Assembly: GCA_947480375.1 (NCBI GenBank) | Contig: CANKCX010000040.1 | Location: 1-6,990 of the forward strand | Length of the DNA: 6,990 nt | Reading direction: 5' to 3' | Origin: Actinomycetota bacterium | GTDB lineage: Bacteria; Actinomycetota; Actinomycetes; Nanopelagicales; Nanopelagicaceae | Part shown: positions 6,893 through 6,990 of the stretch, piece by piece | How the letters are laid out: every line of letters starts with the position of its first letter | How positions within the stretch are numbered: position 1 is the first letter of the stretch | The notes under the pieces: generated by a model | The model's database searches: none | Seen by the model: only the letters and a program-made list of their open reading frames with translations | What the model was told of the DNA's origin: nothing | Translations under genes and position numbers: made by a program

Positions 6893-6898
6893 AAGGAG
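6891..6898 (+). promoter_or_regulatory. Strong Shine-Dalgarno (AAAAGGAG) serving the 9-codon mini-ORF
   Basis: AAAAGGAG overlaps the ylxR stop codon (6890-6892) and sits 8 bases before the ATG at 6907. It is the best SD in the window, yet the frame it serves closes after nine codons. GGAGC (6895-6899) is complementary to GCTCC (6977-6981) and to GCTC in the hairpin (6952-6955), so it could be sequestered in alternative folds. Confidence 0.6.
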
Positions 6899-6906
6899 CG
6901 AAAGCT

Positions 6907-6936
6907 ATGTCAAACCCAAACTGGGATAACAAGTAA
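6907..6936 (+). CDS. Putative 9-residue leader peptide / upstream mini-ORF (MSNPNWDNK)
   Basis: The ATG at 6907 opens a frame reading MSNPNWDNK and ends at TAA 6934-6936. It has near-ideal translation signals: AAAAGGAG at 6891-6898 with 8-base spacing. The peptide does not resemble the start of InfB, and every forward frame is closed by a stop between 6961 and 6987 with no start codon after that, so infB must begin beyond the window. The stop codon forms part of the base of a stem-loop (6934-6962), so ribosomes on the mini-ORF would be expected to open it. There is no run of one amino-acid codon as in classical attenuators. Alternatives are a decayed infB start, a sequence error that breaks an N-terminally extended infB, or chance. 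I do not recognise the peptide. Confidence 0.4.
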   Translation: MSNPNWDNK

Positions 6937-6962
6937 CCATGAGCACCGCGCGCTCATGATTA
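6934..6962 (+). other. Stem-loop in the leader downstream of ylxR, containing the mini-ORF stop codon
   Basis: The arms TAACCATGAGC (6934-6944) and GCTCATGATTA (6952-6962) pair at 10 of 11 positions (one C-A mismatch, 6937/6959) around a 7-base loop. The inner 7 bp, CATGAGC/GCTCATG, are perfect. No clean T-run follows, so it is not a typical intrinsic terminator, although the next bases are AT-rich. It probably acts at RNA level, as an attenuator-like or translation-control hairpin, if it is functional at all. Confidence 0.55.
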
Positions 6963-6990
6963 AGGCATTAATTTAGGCTCCAATTAAGAC

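Noticed and set aside
6938..6958. Intrinsic terminator after ylxR
   Set aside because: The stem is good but no T-run follows, and the downstream bases are mixed AT with G and C. It fits a leader hairpin better than a terminator.
6939..6959. ATG at 6939 (MSTARS) as the infB start
   Set aside because: The frame closes after six codons, it has no well-placed SD, and the ATG lies inside the hairpin stem.

Overview
The window looks like a conserved core-genome segment of an actinobacterium with unusually low GC (clearly below 50% by eye, with many A/T-ending codons). The gene order dxr–rip1(rseP)–ispG–proS … rimP–nusA–ylxR follows actinobacterial synteny. IspG, NusA and YlxR also read as actinobacterial versions of their families. 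An AT-rich, tightly packed actinobacterium suggests the freshwater acI/Nanopelagicales type (for example Planktophila-like), but that placement is inference. All supported genes are on the + strand, and I found no mobile element, tRNA, rRNA or CRISPR.

Layout. Positions 1-2554 hold an isoprenoid/membrane-protease block: the 3' end of dxr (MEP pathway step 2), the site-2 protease rip1/rseP overlapping it by 4 bases, and ispG (MEP pathway step 6). proS (prolyl-tRNA synthetase, bacterial type with editing insertion) follows at 2573-4303. Four bases later comes a TauE/SafE-family membrane transporter (4308-5075). Next is the transcription/translation cluster: rimP, then nusA overlapping it by 4 bases, then an 88-base gap with a likely promoter, then ylxR. 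The last 98 bases lie where infB would be expected. They do not open infB. They hold a strong Shine-Dalgarno, a 9-codon mini-ORF and a stem-loop that includes the mini-ORF stop codon.

How the genes work together. Dxr and IspG supply isoprenoid precursors (quinones, carotenoids, undecaprenyl carrier). Rip1 performs regulated intramembrane proteolysis. ProS, RimP, NusA and YlxR serve translation, 30S maturation, transcription elongation/antitermination and RNA metabolism. Most genes are ordinary and well conserved. The features most worth a second look are regulatory: identically spaced -10-like hexamers in front of ispG and proS (possible leaderless starts), an internal promoter that may separate ylxR from nusA, and the mini-ORF/hairpin leader at the right edge. 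I see no convincing undescribed multi-gene system here.
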